From NCBI GenBank assembly GCA_947628565.1, contig CANRAH010000008.1:1-64000 (forward strand): DNA of 64,000 nt. Direction: 5' to 3'. This DNA comes from an uncultured Bacilli bacterium. Its GTDB lineage: Bacteria; Bacillota_I; Bacilli_A; RF39; UBA660. Of the stretch, positions 60,513-64,000 are shown one piece after another (position 1 is the first letter of the stretch; every line of letters starts with the position of its first letter). The notes under the pieces were generated by a model. That model was not told where the DNA came from and searched no databases. It saw only the letters and a program-made list of their open reading frames with translations. Both the position numbers and the translations under genes were made by a program.

Positions 60513-61247
60513 CTACTCTCCTCCTAAAAAACTTTTTATTATATTTACTGTTTGTCCTAAATTTTCTAAATAAGCATAGTGAGTGCATCCTTCATATGGA
60601 ATAACCGCTGAATCATTAATTAATTTTTCAAGTTCATAAGCATCATTTATAGGCACTTCAGAATCATTTGTTCCCCAAATTATTAAAGTTGGACAACTTA
60701 TTTTTTTTACATCTTCTCTTATATCTAAATTTACATGTTCAACTAATATTTTCCTCATAAATTCACTAGCATTTTTATAATCTCTTGAACCTATATGTTT
60801 TTTAGCAAATCCTTCTAAATTTTTTAATCCAGGTACCTTTTTTAAACTTTTCAATATCTTAGTTTTGGTACTAAGTTTTTCTACCTCTTTTTTAAATGGG
60901 CTTCCAAATACAATTAGTTTACTTGTTTTATACATACTTGCATAAATTAAACTTATTTTACCACCAAATGAATGTCCTATCATTATAGGATTGTCAACCT
61001 TTAATTCATCAAGTAATTTTTTTACCATGCTTGCATAATCATATATACTCCATATTTCTTTAGGTTCAGGACTATTTCCAAAACCAGGTAAATCTATAAT
61101 TATTATTCTATTATTATTTTTTAATTTATCTCCTAATGGCTGCATCATACTAATATTTTGACCCCAACCGTGAAGTAATACTAAAGTATTTTCGCCATCT
61201 CCATAATCTATATAATTGATATCTGTATTGTTAATGTGCTTTATCAT
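60513..61247 (-). CDS. Alpha/beta hydrolase
   Basis: LLHGWGQN, GHSFGG nucleophile elbow. Confidence 0.92.
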   Translation of the reverse strand: MIKHINNTDINYIDYGDGENTLVLLHGWGQNISMMQPLGDKLKNNNRIIIIDLPGFGNSPEPKEIWSIYDYASMVKKLLDELKVDNPIMIGHSFGGKISLIYASMYKTSKLIVFGSPFKKEVEKLSTKTKILKSLKKVPGLKNLEGFAKKHIGSRDYKNASEFMRKILVEHVNLDIREDVKKISCPTLIIWGTNDSEVPINDAYELEKLINDSAVIPYEGCTHYAYLENLGQTVNIIKSFLGGE

Positions 61248-61388
61248 TTAATCACCATTATTATTATAACACTTTTATATAGAAAAAAAAAGAAATGTAA
61301 ATTTTTTTTACAATTTCTTACATTTTTTAATACACATAAGTCATAATTTAAAATTAATATAATTTTTTTTAAAATAAGCTATTAAATT

Positions 61389-62174
61389 TTATTTTACTTT
61401 TTGTTTAGCTTTTTTTTCACTATTATTGTGAAATAAACTTCTTATTTTATTTAAATTTAAACTCTTTATAATAATAGTTTTTTTAAAATAATCTATTCCT
61501 AAAATATCTGCTATCTCTTCTCTACTAAAATATTTACTATCATCAATCTTTAAATTAAATAAGTATTTTTTACAAGACTCAGTTTTTCGAGAGTTCATCT
61601 TTAAATAATCTATAAAACTTTCAATATCTTTATAAGAACATAATGAATAAATATCTCTAATTCTATAAAATATCAATAACAAAATATTATTTACTATTTC
61701 TTCAGCAGGTAATTTTTTCAAATCTTTATATTCCATATTTATAAATTTTAAATAATTTCTAAATTTTTGTAAATCTTTGTCGTTATTATCAGGAATATCC
61801 ATATTATTCTTAATCATTAAACATTCAAGATATTGTATTGTTGAATCATAATAAGGCAATTGTATTGTATCATGTAAATAAGAATAAGTTTGCTTACAAG
61901 AAAAAAGTTTTTCGCTAGGTAATTTCATTTCTTCTAAACAATCAAAAATACGATCCCTTTCTATGTAATTTATTGCCGCTTTATTATTTTCAAATATGTC
62001 AATATATGCATATTTAATAATATCTTCATCTGTTATATTTTCCTTTTCTTCATCACTTAACATACTTATTTGTTGTAAACTAACATATGGAATTCTTTTT
62101 TTATAAAAATCATTATCATATTCATTTATATTAAGTTTGGGGAACAATTTCTTTATAAGTTTTTTATCATTCAT
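61389..62174 (-). CDS. Hypothetical protein
   Basis: 261-aa ORF. Confidence 0.6.
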   Translation of the reverse strand: MNDKKLIKKLFPKLNINEYDNDFYKKRIPYVSLQQISMLSDEEKENITDEDIIKYAYIDIFENNKAAINYIERDRIFDCLEEMKLPSEKLFSCKQTYSYLHDTIQLPYYDSTIQYLECLMIKNNMDIPDNNDKDLQKFRNYLKFINMEYKDLKKLPAEEIVNNILLLIFYRIRDIYSLCSYKDIESFIDYLKMNSRKTESCKKYLFNLKIDDSKYFSREEIADILGIDYFKKTIIIKSLNLNKIRSLFHNNSEKKAKQKVK

Positions 62175-62178
62175 AAAT

Positions 62179-63492
62179 TTATATCCCCCAATGTTTTATA
62201 AATTTAATGTCATCTATATTTTCTTTTACATTACAATATCTATTATAGTATTGTTTAGCTACCCACATAAGCATAATATTTCTTGTAATTTGTTTTTGAT
62301 ATTCTTCAAATGCATTTCCATAGCCAACTGGTTTATCTGCTTTTACCTTATCTTTATCTTCATCTTGATAAATAGCATTCACAAGTATATTATTATGTAT
62401 TAAATTATTAGGGTCAAATGCTGCCATAGCGCCTGTCCATCCTTGATGTGAAAAACTTCCCTTAGAAAATTCTTTAGGCGTGAATGTTTTTGCATATCCA
62501 CTTGGATGTTTAACATATATACCTAAATTACCTTTGTTTGATTGCGCGGAATTAGGAAATGTTATTTCTCCCAATCTTTCTAAATGTTTTTTATTTATAT
62601 AATTTACACTATATATTTCTTTAGCAAGTCTTGCTAAATCATCACTTGTTATAAATAATCCAGCATGTCCTAAAGCGCCACCTAATATTCTTGCTTTTGG
62701 ATCGTGTACTAAACCTAAAGTATTTCCGTTACCGCTTAAATTATCACTTTTTGGGTTAAACTTTGTTTCATTTAATCCTAATTTATCTAACAAGAATAAT
62801 TTCATTATATCGTCAAATTTCATTTCTTTATTTAAATGTTTTGAAACTATTTTTTCTATAGTATCACTTATAACAATCGCACCAAAATCTGTATATTTAT
62901 TTTCTTCTCTTGAATTAGAAGTTAAGTATAATGTTTTTAACATTTCATAGGCTTCTTCTTTTGTTTTAGCTTGAGCTACATTACCATTTGTTCTAAGCTC
63001 TCCACAAAGTCTTACTAAATCATTAAGTGTAAAATCCTCTAAATTTTGAAAATCTGGATTTATATCTTTAACTTTATCATTTAAATTTACTAATCCTAAT
63101 TCTTCTAACTTAAAAAGTAAAATAAGTGTATAAAGTTTTGTAATAGAAGCTACATCAAACATAGTATTTTCATCTACTTTTAAATCAACATTTCTATTTC
63201 TTGTACCACCAATAAGTTTTAATTTATATTCACCATTACCACTAAAATCAGGTAAATATATACAAGTAGAAATACCAGAAATTAAATTAGTTCCATATTG
63301 ATTTTTTTGATTTAAAAAGCCTTCCGTTTGTTCTTCTAGTTCTTTTGCAATATTATTTAAAGCCTCTTTTAAGTCTACATCCTTTTTAGTAGCATCTAAA
63401 CTTCTTTCTTTTAATTCTTTTAAATAATCTATCTCACTGCCACTTTTAATTAGACTATCTAAAATTTCATCTATTTTTCTTTCTTTATCCAT
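62179..63492 (-). CDS. Serine hydrolase (beta-lactamase-related)
   Basis: FDVASITKLYT (SxxK), YTDFG (Yx[NG]-like), GHAG/HQGWTG. Confidence 0.88.
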   Translation of the reverse strand: MDKERKIDEILDSLIKSGSEIDYLKELKERSLDATKKDVDLKEALNNIAKELEEQTEGFLNQKNQYGTNLISGISTCIYLPDFSGNGEYKLKLIGGTRNRNVDLKVDENTMFDVASITKLYTLILLFKLEELGLVNLNDKVKDINPDFQNLEDFTLNDLVRLCGELRTNGNVAQAKTKEEAYEMLKTLYLTSNSREENKYTDFGAIVISDTIEKIVSKHLNKEMKFDDIMKLFLLDKLGLNETKFNPKSDNLSGNGNTLGLVHDPKARILGGALGHAGLFITSDDLARLAKEIYSVNYINKKHLERLGEITFPNSAQSNKGNLGIYVKHPSGYAKTFTPKEFSKGSFSHQGWTGAMAAFDPNNLIHNNILVNAIYQDEDKDKVKADKPVGYGNAFEEYQKQITRNIMLMWVAKQYYNRYCNVKENIDDIKFIKHWGI

Positions 63493-63543
63493 AATATAGT
63501 CACCTCAATTTGCCATATATACTATCATTTCCCCTTAAAATTG

Positions 63544-64000
63544 TCAAATTTTAGTGGAGGCTATAAACTCATTCATTATCATTTTATTGTATTCATCATA
63601 ATCCATCATATTTTCTGGGTGCCATTCTACTCCCAATACAAATTTTTTATTTGGATTTTCTATAGCTTCTATTAATCCATCTTTTGAATAAGCAGATACT
63701 TTTAAACTGTCTACATTAGTTAAATGATAATTATGACGACTATTTACATTTAATGTGTTTTTATTTACTATTTTTTTTAGCATTGTATTATCAACTATAT
63801 CAACACTATGTACATATTTTTTCCCACTTTTAAAATGTTCATCTGTATCATTTTTAATAAGTTTTCCACCATCGCTAAGTCCCATAAGTTGCATACCGCC
63901 ACATATACCTAGTATAGGGATATCTAATTCTAAAGCATATTCATATATAAATCTATCATATTCGTATAACTTATAAGTTCCTGGCATTATTATACCATCA
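63544..64000 (-). CDS. Gamma-glutamyl-gamma-aminobutyrate hydrolase/class I glutamine amidotransferase-like (5' end outside window)
   Basis: GICGGMQLMGL, GVEWHPE; reading frame open through window end. Confidence 0.85.
   Translation of the reverse strand, partial: DGIIMPGTYKLYEYDRFIYEYALELDIPILGICGGMQLMGLSDGGKLIKNDTDEHFKSGKKYVHSVDIVDNTMLKKIVNKNTLNVNSRHNYHLTNVDSLKVSAYSKDGLIEAIENPNKKFVLGVEWHPENMMDYDEYNKMIMNEFIASTKI

Overview
The window is a low-GC Firmicutes/Bacilli-type chromosome segment using the standard bacterial code: TGA acts as a stop, and a canonical RF2 frameshift signal ends on TGA. Most genes are on the minus strand. Housekeeping content includes pheT-pheS with a T-box leader, rnhB, yqeG/yqeH, glyQS, ftsEX, prfB, pflBA, ligA, clpC, ddl, murF and three intact tRNAs (Ser-GCT, Lys-CTT, Arg-CCT). 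Several genes point to an endospore-former: a SpoIIAA-like plus SigF/G-like pair, a Cse60-like small ORF absent from the ORF track, a CotF-like coat protein and a SirA-like protein. The most interesting non-routine items are: (1) a ~1.9 kb two-gene, plus-strand cassette (HIT-like hydrolase plus a possible ADP-ribosyltransferase-like protein) lying between tRNA-Ser and a decayed copy of that tRNA's 3' half, i.e. att-like geometry; (2) a spoIIA-like operon with no SpoIIAB gene between its partners, a STAS protein lacking the phospho-Ser, and an upstream 0A box; (3) two tandem 987-aa Cna_B/dockerin-type surface proteins with divergent heads and near-identical stalks; (4) a tandem metallophosphoesterase pair in which one copy has lost its metal ligands, preceded by a micro-ORF/terminator leader; (5) a glyQS leader with a terminator-like hairpin directly before the SD but no T-box; (6) a ribokinase-IMPase fusion. 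All family assignments are by eye, with no database search.
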